Part shown: positions 1-7,399 of the stretch, piece by piece | Layout: each line of letters opens with the position of its first letter | How positions within the stretch are numbered: the first letter of the stretch is position 1 | NCBI GenBank assembly: GCA_017651465.1 | Contig: JAGCCX010000022.1 | Span: forward strand, 1 to 64,000 | Reading direction: 5' to 3' | From: Bacteroidales bacterium | GTDB lineage: Bacteria > Bacteroidota > Bacteroidia > Bacteroidales > UBA932 | Length of the DNA: 64,000 nucleotides | Position numbers and translations under genes: made by a program | The notes under the pieces: generated by a model | The model's input: only the letters and a program-made list of their open reading frames with translations | What the model was told of the DNA's origin: nothing | The model's database searches: none

Positions 1-159
1 GTTATGGGCGGTGGCTTTGGCGGACGCACCATCAACCTGGTCAAGGACGAGCTGTACGAGAGCTTCGTGGCTGCCGCTTCCGAGCAGTACAAAGAGACAT
101 TCGGCCACGAGCTGAAGGTTTACGACGTGGTTATCTCCGACGGAGCACGAAAACTCTAG
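1..159 (+). CDS. galK: Galactokinase, C-terminal fragment (5' end outside window)
   Basis: The window opens inside this gene; 52 codons and a TAG stop remain. The fragment begins with a VMGGGFGGRTINLV segment, which matches the third GHMP-kinase motif of galactokinases, a glycine-rich loop that helps bind ATP. It ends with the ISDGARKL tail typical of the family. Galactokinase phosphorylates galactose at C1 in the Leloir pathway in the cytoplasm. The pathway partner galE lies about 38 kb downstream rather than adjacent. The next gene starts 4 bases after the stop, so the two are probably cotranscribed. The identification rests on one motif and the tail, but that motif is diagnostic. Confidence 0.85.
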   Translation, partial: VMGGGFGGRTINLVKDELYESFVAAASEQYKETFGHELKVYDVVISDGARKL

Positions 160-163
160 CACG

Positions 164-3103
164 GTGAGACGTCTCCTTACGCTTGTAGTGGCTATCGTTA
201 TGGCCCTGCCGGCCGCTGCCCAGTTCTACTCTATGGGCAGCGAGCCGGCAGGCGTCAAATGGTATCACCTGCGTACGGCAGACTACGACGTCATCTTCCC
301 CAAAGGCCTGGATTCGCTCGCCCGGGTCTATGCGGCCAACCTCGAGCGCTATAAAATGCCCGTGGGCGCTACTGCGGGCTATTATCCTAACCAGCTTTAC
401 AATAGGCCCCTGCCCGTTATCCTGCATCCCTGGACGGCCAATTCCAACGGCGTGGTGGCCTGGACCCCCCGCCGTATGGAGCTGCTCACCACCCCTACTG
501 CCGTGGCTCCTATGCCGCAGCCCTGGGAGGAACATCTGGTAACCCACGAGAGCCGCCACGTGGCGCAGATGCAGTTTGTCAACGAAAAGCCGTACCGCAT
601 TGCGTCGTGGCTGCTGGGCGAGCTTACCGCCGGAGCCGTTTCGGCCATATACTGCGGCCCGTCGTTCTTCGAGGGCGACGCCGTGGCCGCCGAGACGGAG
701 CTGGGCCCCTCGGGCCGCGGGCGCAGCGCATCGTTCCTGGAATACTACCGGGCGGCTTTCCGCGAGGGAGATCTGCGCAATTACTGGCGCTGGCGCTACG
801 GTTCGCTCAAATACTACACTCCCGACTACTACAAGGTAGGATACATCACTATGGCGGGTATGCGCAGCGTGTACGACTGCCCCGATTTCACCGCCCGCTA
901 TTACGAACGGCTTTTCAGGGGCAAGTGGCCCTTGCCTTTCTTCAATATGCAGGGCACCGTCAAGGAAGTGTCCGGCAAGCGTTTCCGCGACGCCTTCGCC
1001 GAGATCTGCGACACCCTGCAGGGGCGCTGGACCCGTGACGAGGCGGCTCGCGCGCCGTTTATGCCCTCCCGCCCCCTCACCTTCGATCGCCGTCATTTTA
1101 CGGAGTACACCAGCTCCTGCTATATGGACAGCGTGCTCTATTGCGTCCGTGGCGGTACCACCTCCCCTCCCCGTCTGGTTAGGATCGACAGTTCCGGCAA
1201 GGTTTCCCGCGTAGCGCCGTTTGCCTACAGCACTTCGTCCCTCAAGGGGGACGATAACCTGAGGCGCATCTATTGGAGCGAGGTAACGCCCGACGCCCGC
1301 TGGGAGCTGAAATCGTATTCGGAAATCTGGTACACCAAGATGGACGGCCGCCGGCAGCGGTTCAGCCGCCGTACCCGCTGGTACAACCCCACCCCGTCGA
1401 GCAACGGACTGGTGGTGTCGGCAACCGAATATCCCTTTAGCGGCGGTTCCGCCCTCGTGCTGCTCGATGCGTTCAAGGGCAATGTGCTGCGCCGCATCAA
1501 GGCTCCCGACGGAATGCAGATCTCGGAGAGCGAGTGGATAGGGGAGGATGTGTACGTGACGGCCGTCACCTTCGGGGGGCTTGGCATCTGGCGCCTGGCG
1601 GGGGACGGTTTCGAGCAGGTGCTCGACTGCGGGAGCGTGAATGTCAAGGACTTGTTCCGCCACGGCGGGGAACTGTGCTTTACCGCCGACTTGACCGGCG
1701 TTGACGAGCTCTACTCTTTTGATCCTAATGATGGTAAGGTGATGCGGCTGAGTTCTTCGCCCAAGGGCGGCGGGTCGTACCGCTTCAACCCGGACGGGAG
1801 TACTCTGGTGTTCTCGGAGCTCAGCTCAGGGGGGCGCAACCTGCGCGTGACCCGCACCGATTCGCTCCCCGCCCCCGCTGCAGCCGAATTCTCCCGTACG
1901 CACCGCTACGAATTCGCCGAAGACCTCAGGGGCCCCGACGCCGGACCTGCGGCTCCTGCCGGCTTGCCGGAAGAAGCGGCGCAATCCCCTCTCCCCTACA
2001 ACCGCCTGGGCCACCTTTTCCGTTTCCACTCCTGGGCTCCGGTGTACGTCGATTACGACGCCATAGAGGATATGAGCTTCGAGACGCTCACCACCACCGC
2101 CGGCCTGGGCGCCACTGCTTTCTTCCAGAATCACCTCAATACTATGACGGGAGTCGTGGCTTACAACGCCGCTCCCGGCAAGGATGCCTGGACTCATACG
2201 GGAGAGGTAAGATTCACTTATTCAGGCTTTTACCCTGTCATCGAGGCCAATTTCAGCATCAGCAGCGTGCCGCCCAGCCTGTATTTCCTCAAGACCCAGT
2301 TCAGCGACTTCGGCTACTATGTCTCGCTTTCCAGCGAGCAGATGCCCGGCCGCCCGTCGTTCAATACCGGCTTTACGGCGTACGTTCCGCTCCGCTCCTC
2401 CTCGGGAGGATGGTACAGGGGGCTTGTTCCGCAGCTCAAGTGGACTATCTCCAACAGCTTCTTCACCCACGGCAGCTTTGCGCCGATGAACCGCGTATCG
2501 GCGAGCCTGAGGGCATATGTCATAGAATCGACGCCTCCCGCACGTATCTATCCCCGCTTCGGTATCGGCCTCGAGGGAGGCTGGAGCGGCCGGCCCTGGG
2601 CGCAGAACATCCTCACCTCCTGCGCTTATGTGTATGGCTACGGATACCTGCCCGGCTTTATGGATACTCACGGAATAAGGCTCGCGGCAATCGCCCAGGT
2701 GCCCACTTCCGACGCACTCTTTAACGAGCGTTACGCCGCCGTGTTGCCCAGAGGAATGGCCGGATATGCTTCGATGGCGAACCGGGTTGCAAGTTACCCC
2801 CTCCAGACCCGTTTCACGGCCGACTACGCCTTCCCCTTCGCTCCCCTCGACTGGTCGGGGATGGGTCCGGTGGCATATTTGAGGAATTTCGAGTGCACCC
2901 TTCACGGCGACTATTCTTATTTCTACGACAGGCGAGACCAGAAGGTGCTTGCCAGCGTGGGCGCGGATCTTTGCGCTGTGCTGGGGAATCTTTTGTGGAT
3001 ACCGGAAGACACCCGCGTGGGCGTCAGCTATTACTACAATATCGGCGCGCCCGCCGGAGAGAGCCCCCACTACTGGGGAGCGGTATTCAACGTGAGTTTC
3101 TAG
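164..3103 (+). CDS. Exported HExxH / beta-propeller / barrel-like envelope protein
   Basis: This 979-residue protein starts at GTG, 4 bases after galK. It has a clear signal peptide (about residues 1-20, ending PAAAQ). Residues 128-132 read HESRH, a match to the HExxH zinc-metallopeptidase motif, within a domain of about 300 residues. The middle (about 320-590) has TolB-like propeller character (short beta strands, SPDG-like turns such as FNPDGSTLVFS). The last 330 residues alternate aromatic and polar residues and end in F (AVFNVSF), as in outer-membrane barrels. Bacteroidota relatives are often called TolB-like translocation proteins. I infer an outer-membrane protein with a periplasmic or surface peptidase-like domain; the substrate is unknown. 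Its stop codon interlocks with that of the convergent gene on the other strand. Confidence 0.7.
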   Translation: MRRLLTLVVAIVMALPAAAQFYSMGSEPAGVKWYHLRTADYDVIFPKGLDSLARVYAANLERYKMPVGATAGYYPNQLYNRPLPVILHPWTANSNGVVAWTPRRMELLTTPTAVAPMPQPWEEHLVTHESRHVAQMQFVNEKPYRIASWLLGELTAGAVSAIYCGPSFFEGDAVAAETELGPSGRGRSASFLEYYRAAFREGDLRNYWRWRYGSLKYYTPDYYKVGYITMAGMRSVYDCPDFTARYYERLFRGKWPLPFFNMQGTVKEVSGKRFRDAFAEICDTLQGRWTRDEAARAPFMPSRPLTFDRRHFTEYTSSCYMDSVLYCVRGGTTSPPRLVRIDSSGKVSRVAPFAYSTSSLKGDDNLRRIYWSEVTPDARWELKSYSEIWYTKMDGRRQRFSRRTRWYNPTPSSNGLVVSATEYPFSGGSALVLLDAFKGNVLRRIKAPDGMQISESEWIGEDVYVTAVTFGGLGIWRLAGDGFEQVLDCGSVNVKDLFRHGGELCFTADLTGVDELYSFDPNDGKVMRLSSSPKGGGSYRFNPDGSTLVFSELSSGGRNLRVTRTDSLPAPAAAEFSRTHRYEFAEDLRGPDAGPAAPAGLPEEAAQSPLPYNRLGHLFRFHSWAPVYVDYDAIEDMSFETLTTTAGLGATAFFQNHLNTMTGVVAYNAAPGKDAWTHTGEVRFTYSGFYPVIEANFSISSVPPSLYFLKTQFSDFGYYVSLSSEQMPGRPSFNTGFTAYVPLRSSSGGWYRGLVPQLKWTISNSFFTHGSFAPMNRVSASLRAYVIESTPPARIYPRFGIGLEGGWSGRPWAQNILTSCAYVYGYGYLPGFMDTHGIRLAAIAQVPTSDALFNERYAAVLPRGMAGYASMANRVASYPLQTRFTADYAFPFAPLDWSGMGPVAYLRNFECTLHGDYSYFYDRRDQKVLASVGADLCAVLGNLLWIPEDTRVGVSYYYNIGAPAGESPHYWGAVFNVSF

Positions 3104-4056
3104 TCTTTTTTGTGGGAGCGCTGATAGAGCTGCCAGCTGTTAAACAGGTTCTGCCATATAGCATAGAGGCCTCCTGCTACCGATGTGACGGGGGTTAAAT
3201 AATTGTATCCCAGCCAAATAAGGAAGCCGGTATTCTTCTGCCCCAGGGCCTGGCCCGCGGTGATGGAGGTTTCGGCTCCGGCCCTCTTGCCAAAATACTT
3301 GCCCACGGCAAACTGCAGTGCGCAGGCCGCCAGCGACACCAACACTATGCACCATATCGCACCCGCCGACAAGTGGCTCAGCACCAGTGCCCGGGCCGAC
3401 AGCAGCATTGCCAGAGTAAGCCCCACGCCCCAGATGTAGAAGGCATAGCGGCTCAGCCGCATCATAATGCGCTGCAGTTTGTGGGTGGTGTACCGGATGA
3501 GCCAGGCAATGGCGCCGGGCAGCACCAGCACCGGAAACACCTTGCCGGCGATGTGCCCCACGTACGACCAGAACCCCAGTTCGGCGGATGGCCGCACCAT
3601 AGGTATCACGGTGGGAATTAGCAGGGTGGCGGCTACGTTGATCAGCCCCAGGTATGTCACGGTCTCGGAGAGCGAGCCTCCGAGCTTGTCGGTTATGACG
3701 CCCGACGCCGAAGCGGTGGGGCAGATAAGGCAGAGCATAGCGCACTCCAGGAGTATGCGACTCTCCCCCTCGAAGCGAGACAGCACGAAGGCGATGCCCA
3801 CGAACAGCAGCACCTGGAAAACAAGGGCCAGAAGATGCCAGCGCCGCAGTTTCAGGTCGTGGGGCGATATCTTCACGAACTGGAAGAACATCAGCAGGGC
3901 AATCACGAGCCTCTGCCCCTCGCTTGCCCAGACTCCCAACGTGTGCCCGTACGGGTGCAGGACGGGCAGCCCGCGATACAGAAAATACAAACTGATGCCC
4001 AGCACAATAGCGCCGGGCAACATCCAATCTTGAATTATTCTTTCGGCCTTTCTCAC
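3100..4056 (-). CDS. BASS-family (bile acid:sodium symporter-like) transporter
   Basis: This 318-residue polytopic membrane protein has roughly nine or ten hydrophobic segments. It carries the family's polar central stretch LCLICPTASASGVITDKLGG, which resembles the substrate and sodium binding crossover region of BASS transporters. Members move organic anions with sodium across the inner membrane; the substrate here cannot be told. It lies one base downstream of the exported-protein gene at 4058-4876 in the same direction, so they form a two-gene unit. Its TAG stop overlaps the stop of the convergent gene within a shared CTAG. Confidence 0.75.
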   Translation of the reverse strand: MRKAERIIQDWMLPGAIVLGISLYFLYRGLPVLHPYGHTLGVWASEGQRLVIALLMFFQFVKISPHDLKLRRWHLLALVFQVLLFVGIAFVLSRFEGESRILLECAMLCLICPTASASGVITDKLGGSLSETVTYLGLINVAATLLIPTVIPMVRPSAELGFWSYVGHIAGKVFPVLVLPGAIAWLIRYTTHKLQRIMMRLSRYAFYIWGVGLTLAMLLSARALVLSHLSAGAIWCIVLVSLAACALQFAVGKYFGKRAGAETSITAGQALGQKNTGFLIWLGYNYLTPVTSVAGGLYAIWQNLFNSWQLYQRSHKKD

Positions 4057-4057
4057 C

Positions 4058-4876
4058 TTAGAACTTCAGGCTCAGCGAGAAACCGGCAGTAGGGACGACC
4101 ACTCCCGATACGCTTGGCGCCAGGGCCAGGTTAGGCTCCAGTTTCATACTTGCGCTGCTCAGCTTGCCGTTGAAGTCCTGGTAGAACATATTCTTGACCT
4201 TGGCTATGCGCACCGCGTCGCAAATATTCCAGATATTCAGGGCTGCGTGTCCGATCAAGGTAATGAGCAGAGCTCCGCTGCCGCCATAAAGGTACGAATT
4301 GTCGCTGAAATAGCCGCTTCCGCTGAAATAGTCATAGTTATAGACTTGGGCGCCATAGCCTATGGCAGACATTTCAATGATTTCCAGAACGCCCAGGCCC
4401 ACATTGGCGGCAAATATCCCGAGGCCGCGGCCCCATTCTCCGTCTATGCACTGTCCGAGGCCAGGGATGAGGAACGAACACAGTCCGCCGACCCACGGCT
4501 CATACGGGTCGCCTTCCCACGGAACATAATAGGAGGGGTTGTAGTCGCGCTTGATGTCGGCGTAGCGTACCTCCGGCTGATTCATAAGGTAGCTGTAGCT
4601 GTCGGGAACAACCTCTTTGGGGCCTGGGAAGCTGATCTTGCCTCCAAAATCCTCAAAGGTTCCGTTCTCGTACTGAATCGATCTGATATTTTCGATATCA
4701 AGCACATAAACTGGGCCGTTGGGATTGTCGGCCCGTTTGTACCGGATAAAGTCGGAGCTCACTTCCAGCACCTTTCCGTTGATTTCTTCCCCGCTGCGGG
4801 TCACGATATGGTCCTGCGCATTGGCCGTAGCACAGTACGCCAGGGCCAAAACAATAATAAAAAGTATCTTCTTCAT
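4058..4876 (-). CDS. Exported protein with TM2/DUF5683-like hydrophobic region
   Basis: This 272-residue protein has a signal peptide (MKKILFIIVLALAYCATANAQ). A short beta-rich N-terminal part (SGEEINGKVLEVSSDFIRYK) is typical of Bacteroidota proteins that carry a small repeat before a membrane segment. Around residues 130-150 the sequence FLIPGLGQCIDGEWGRGLG resembles the PGxGQ-G turn of TM2 or DUF5683 proteins, and two hydrophobic helices follow. No enzymatic motif is visible. It is the first gene of a leftward pair with the BASS transporter and has its own promoter at 4885-4916. Function unknown; envelope location inferred. Confidence 0.7.
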   Translation of the reverse strand: MKKILFIIVLALAYCATANAQDHIVTRSGEEINGKVLEVSSDFIRYKRADNPNGPVYVLDIENIRSIQYENGTFEDFGGKISFPGPKEVVPDSYSYLMNQPEVRYADIKRDYNPSYYVPWEGDPYEPWVGGLCSFLIPGLGQCIDGEWGRGLGIFAANVGLGVLEIIEMSAIGYGAQVYNYDYFSGSGYFSDNSYLYGGSGALLITLIGHAALNIWNICDAVRIAKVKNMFYQDFNGKLSSASMKLEPNLALAPSVSGVVVPTAGFSLSLKF

Positions 4877-4884
4877 AGCATCTG

Positions 4885-4916
4885 CAAATATAGTCCGAAT
4901 GCCTGTTTATTGCAAA
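4885..4916 (-). promoter_or_regulatory. Bacteroidota-type promoter for the 4876-3100 gene pair
   Basis: On the minus strand the -7 box TATATTTG (plus-strand CAAATATA, 4885-4892) and a -33 TTTG (plus-strand CAAA, 4913-4916) are separated by 20 bases. The start codon is only 8 bases downstream of the -7 box, implying a very short leader. Confidence 0.6.
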
Positions 4917-4957
4917 AAATGTTCCGTGAATCGTTTAGGGGAATTAACAATAATTCT

Positions 4958-4965
4958 TATATTTG
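4958..4965 (+). promoter_or_regulatory. -7 box TATATTTG directly before the acyltransferase start
   Basis: TATATTTG matches TAnnTTTG. It ends 5 bases before ATG 4971, so transcription should begin at or next to the A of the start codon (leaderless or nearly so). I see no good -33 TTTG at the usual distance. Confidence 0.5.
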
Positions 4966-4970
4966 TAACT

Positions 4971-6236
4971 ATGACACCACGTTTTGACATGGCCAAGGCG
5001 CCAATCCGTACCCGCTGGTACCTGCGCCCGCTGACACTATTACTGAGCCTGCCCGATGTAATCGCACACAAAACCATCATCCATTATGAGGGTACCAAGG
5101 AGCTTAAGCCGCCGTACCTGCTGCTGAGCAACCATAACGCCTTCATGGATTTCAAGGTACTCACAAAGGCCATCTATCCCAAACGGGCCAACTATGTGGT
5201 GGCAATTGACGGTTTCATAGGCCGGGAATGGCTCCTGCGCAACGTAGGATGCATATGCAAGCGCAAATTCACCAACGACCTCACCCTGGTGCGGCACCTT
5301 ACCAAAGTCGTCGAAAACGGAGATATCGCCGTGGTCTATCCCGAGGCGCGCTACTCGCTTTGCGGTACCACCGCCGTACTGCCGGAATCGCTAGGCAAGC
5401 TTTGCCGCCTTCTGGGTGTGCCGGTGGCGGTGCTAATCTGCCACGGCCATCATGTCAATTCCCCCTTCTGGAATCTGCACTCGCGCGGCATCAAACCTAC
5501 CGAGGCCGACTTCAAGCTGCTTTTCAAGCCCGAAGATCTTAAAACGCTCCCCATTGACGAGATTAACTCTCGCCTCGTGGATGCGTTCCAGTATGACGAT
5601 TACGCTTGGCTGAAGTCCAAGGGCCTTGAGATGCACTACGACAAGCGCGCCGAGGGCCTTGAAAAGGTGCTCTACCAATGCCCTCATTGCGGGACTGAGT
5701 ACGAGATGGACAGCAAGGCCAACCAGTTGATTTGCAAGCATTGCGGCAAGACCTGGACCATGCTGCCCGACGGCTCGCTGCAGGCCGACGGGGGCGCTCC
5801 CACCGAGTTCTCCCGCGTGCCCGACTGGTACGAGTGGGAAAGGGCCAATGTGCGCGCTGAGGTGGAAGCCGGTACCTACGATAGCGGAGAGCTGCCCGTA
5901 GAGGTGCGCAGCCTGCCTAACGCCAAGCGCTTCATCGCCCTCGGGTCAGGCACCATGCGGCACAATATGGACGGATTTGCGGTAAAAGTCCGCAGCCTGC
6001 TGGGCAAGGAATATGAAATGAACATACCCGTGCCGGCCGCCTATTCCTGCCACATCGAATACAACTATCTTGGCAAATGGGGCGACTGCGTAGACCTTAA
6101 TACGCTGGAAGACACTTGGTACACCTATCCCAAGGAGCCCAATTGTTCCGTCACCAAAATGGCCCTCGCCACAGAAGAGTTGTATTTTGCCTGGCGCCGC
6201 TCCATCGGCAAGCCCTGCAAGCCCGGATTGGCTTAA
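4971..6236 (+). CDS. PlsC-type lysophospholipid acyltransferase with C-terminal zinc ribbon
   Basis: Read from ATG 4971 the protein has 421 residues; an upstream in-frame extension lacks a plausible start and would cross the promoter. HNAFMD (residues 55-60) is the Hx4D acyltransferase motif, and YPEARYS is the second conserved block, so it probably acylates a lysophospholipid or related acceptor at the inner membrane. Unlike a typical PlsC it continues for about 200 residues, with a CPHC...CKHC zinc ribbon (about 233-256) and a C-terminal domain I do not recognise. The gene contains 5 CATG tetranucleotides (4988, 5144, 5451, 5759, 5954), while most of the window has none, suggesting a different origin. 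It is followed directly by the left REP repeat. Confidence 0.8.
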   Translation: MTPRFDMAKAPIRTRWYLRPLTLLLSLPDVIAHKTIIHYEGTKELKPPYLLLSNHNAFMDFKVLTKAIYPKRANYVVAIDGFIGREWLLRNVGCICKRKFTNDLTLVRHLTKVVENGDIAVVYPEARYSLCGTTAVLPESLGKLCRLLGVPVAVLICHGHHVNSPFWNLHSRGIKPTEADFKLLFKPEDLKTLPIDEINSRLVDAFQYDDYAWLKSKGLEMHYDKRAEGLEKVLYQCPHCGTEYEMDSKANQLICKHCGKTWTMLPDGSLQADGGAPTEFSRVPDWYEWERANVRAEVEAGTYDSGELPVEVRSLPNAKRFIALGSGTMRHNMDGFAVKVRSLLGKEYEMNIPVPAAYSCHIEYNYLGKWGDCVDLNTLEDTWYTYPKEPNCSVTKMALATEELYFAWRRSIGKPCKPGLA

Positions 6237-6251
6237 GCAAGAGTACAAGCC

Positions 6252-6344
6252 TGACGGTAGTGCTCCCTTAGGTGGGAGGGCTACCGTCAAATTAAGCCCT
6301 TTTTGACGGTGACCCTCCCAAGTTTTGTATGGTTGCCCGCAGGC
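6252..6344. repeat. Left REP/BIME-like palindromic repeat of the RAYT unit
   Basis: Three half-sites alternate in orientation: TGACGGTAGTGCTCCC (6252-6267), its inverted form (6273-6291) and a forward copy again (6302-6320). The stretch 6270-6344 aligns without gaps to 7325-7399 (65 of 75 bases identical by hand), in direct orientation. The hairpin lies just after the stop codons of both flanking genes, so it may also end transcription, although no U-tract follows. Confidence 0.85.
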
Positions 6345-6348
6345 ATTG

Positions 6349-7206
6349 CTACAACTTGTTTAGCATTTCTGTGACTTTTTCATATGGAATGCCCGATACG
6401 CGGCTTATTTGGTGGACATCAGCCCCGAATCGCCATCTAAGTTGTTTGAGAGCCTCTGCTTTTTCATCGTTACTGAGGTCACCGAAAGTTTTTTTCTTGA
6501 AAATAGATTGACACAAGTCTTCGAGCGATCCGATAAGAATCTGGTCCCTGAATGCAATACCTTCCAAATCTCTGTTTCTTTTTGCTTTTGAAGAAGAGTT
6601 GAGATGGTATAGCATCCGGGCGGGTGTTTTGAAAACCTTTTCAACTATATCTATTCTTACATAAGATTCTGGGAGTACATAACCTTCAGAACCAATAATC
6701 CAGTCACCCGGGAGAGCGGTTTCGCTGTGAACCAGACGGCTGACCGCTCTCGCAGAGAAGGAGCCTATAGGTTTGCCGGATTCTTTTTTATCGTTGAAAT
6801 AACATGATCCGCTGCCCCATCTGTATCCGGAGGGGGTGAGGCAAATCTTTGCAGCCACACTGTTCATTAATATATAAGCTACAACCCTCTCAAAGCCCTC
6901 ATCTTCCAGGTCGATTTCACGGATATCCACATCGTTTCTTCGCAGAAACCGAACCTCTCCGTATTTTTTACGGCAGTAAGAAGAGTATAGTTTTTTAAAA
7001 TAATCAATGAACTTTCTTGCTTCTTTGATGTTCCAGCACATAAGGAAAAAATGTACATGGTTGGACATCAAGATAAAGGCGATTACATCAATTTTAAGAG
7101 CTGCTGCAGTAACTGCAACGTAGTTCATTCCGACCCGGAAATCCTCTTCGTCCCTAAACCAGATCTTGGTCTCAAGATGGTCAGTTGTTACAAAATAAAA
7201 TTTCAT
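6349..7206 (-). CDS. REP-associated tyrosine transposase (RAYT, Y1_Tnp)
   Basis: The protein has 285 residues. It carries the HUH signature as NHVHFF (H50 and H52) and candidate catalytic tyrosines in KKLYSSYCRK (Y74, Y77), as in the IS200/IS605-like RAYT family that nicks single-stranded DNA at palindromic REP sequences. The C-terminal 60 residues look like a helix-turn-helix (ISRVSGIPYEKVTEMLNKL). The gene is flanked by two 75-bp direct copies of a palindrome, the arrangement expected for a RAYT with its own REPs. The DNA is clearly AT-richer than its neighbours and contains CATG sites that are rare elsewhere here. The frame is complete, so the protein may be active. RAYTs are usually domesticated, and autonomous movement is unproven. 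Confidence 0.9.
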   Translation of the reverse strand: MKFYFVTTDHLETKIWFRDEEDFRVGMNYVAVTAAALKIDVIAFILMSNHVHFFLMCWNIKEARKFIDYFKKLYSSYCRKKYGEVRFLRRNDVDIREIDLEDEGFERVVAYILMNSVAAKICLTPSGYRWGSGSCYFNDKKESGKPIGSFSARAVSRLVHSETALPGDWIIGSEGYVLPESYVRIDIVEKVFKTPARMLYHLNSSSKAKRNRDLEGIAFRDQILIGSLEDLCQSIFKKKTFGDLSNDEKAEALKQLRWRFGADVHQISRVSGIPYEKVTEMLNKL

Positions 7207-7247
7207 AGTTTACTTTTAAGTCTATTAAACGTATCAGACCAACATAG

Positions 7248-7279
7248 CAAACATAATAAAGATTTTAAAATGTCACAAA
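7248..7279 (-). promoter_or_regulatory. Promoter of the RAYT gene
   Basis: Minus-strand TATGTTTG (plus-strand CAAACATA, 7248-7255) and TTTG (plus-strand CAAA, 7276-7279) with a 20-base spacer fit the Bacteroidota consensus. The start codon lies about 41 bases downstream. Confidence 0.55.
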
Positions 7280-7324
7280 TAAAACGTTCAGGTGGTGAAA
7301 CATACGTGTCGGTGACATGACATA

Positions 7325-7399
7325 AGGTGGGAGGGTTACCGTCAAATTAAGCTCCTTTTGACGGTAACCCTCCCAGGTAATGTACGGTCGCCTGCAGGC
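7325..7399. repeat. Right REP-like palindromic repeat of the RAYT unit
   Basis: A perfect 19-bp inverted repeat (7328-7346 against 7357-7375; it begins TGGGAGGGTTACC) with a 10-base loop, followed by a conserved tail to 7399. It is the second 75-bp copy of the left repeat. It ends on the first base of the aspA stop codon, so it forms the immediate 3' end of that gene. Confidence 0.88.

Noticed and set aside
131..1663. Long minus-strand frame over the envelope-protein gene
   Set aside because: Same reason: the plus-strand product has a signal peptide and HESRH motif, while the antisense product is low-complexity and unlike any family.
1860..2000. Pro/Ala/Gly-rich stretch in the first large protein as a further in-frame insertion
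   Set aside because: No convincing inverted repeat or shared core could be found; it is probably a native linker between propeller and barrel.
6349..7399. A classical insertion sequence with terminal inverted repeats
   Set aside because: The flanking repeats are direct copies of an internal palindrome and the protein is a Y1 HUH enzyme, so it is a RAYT/REP unit rather than a DDE insertion sequence.
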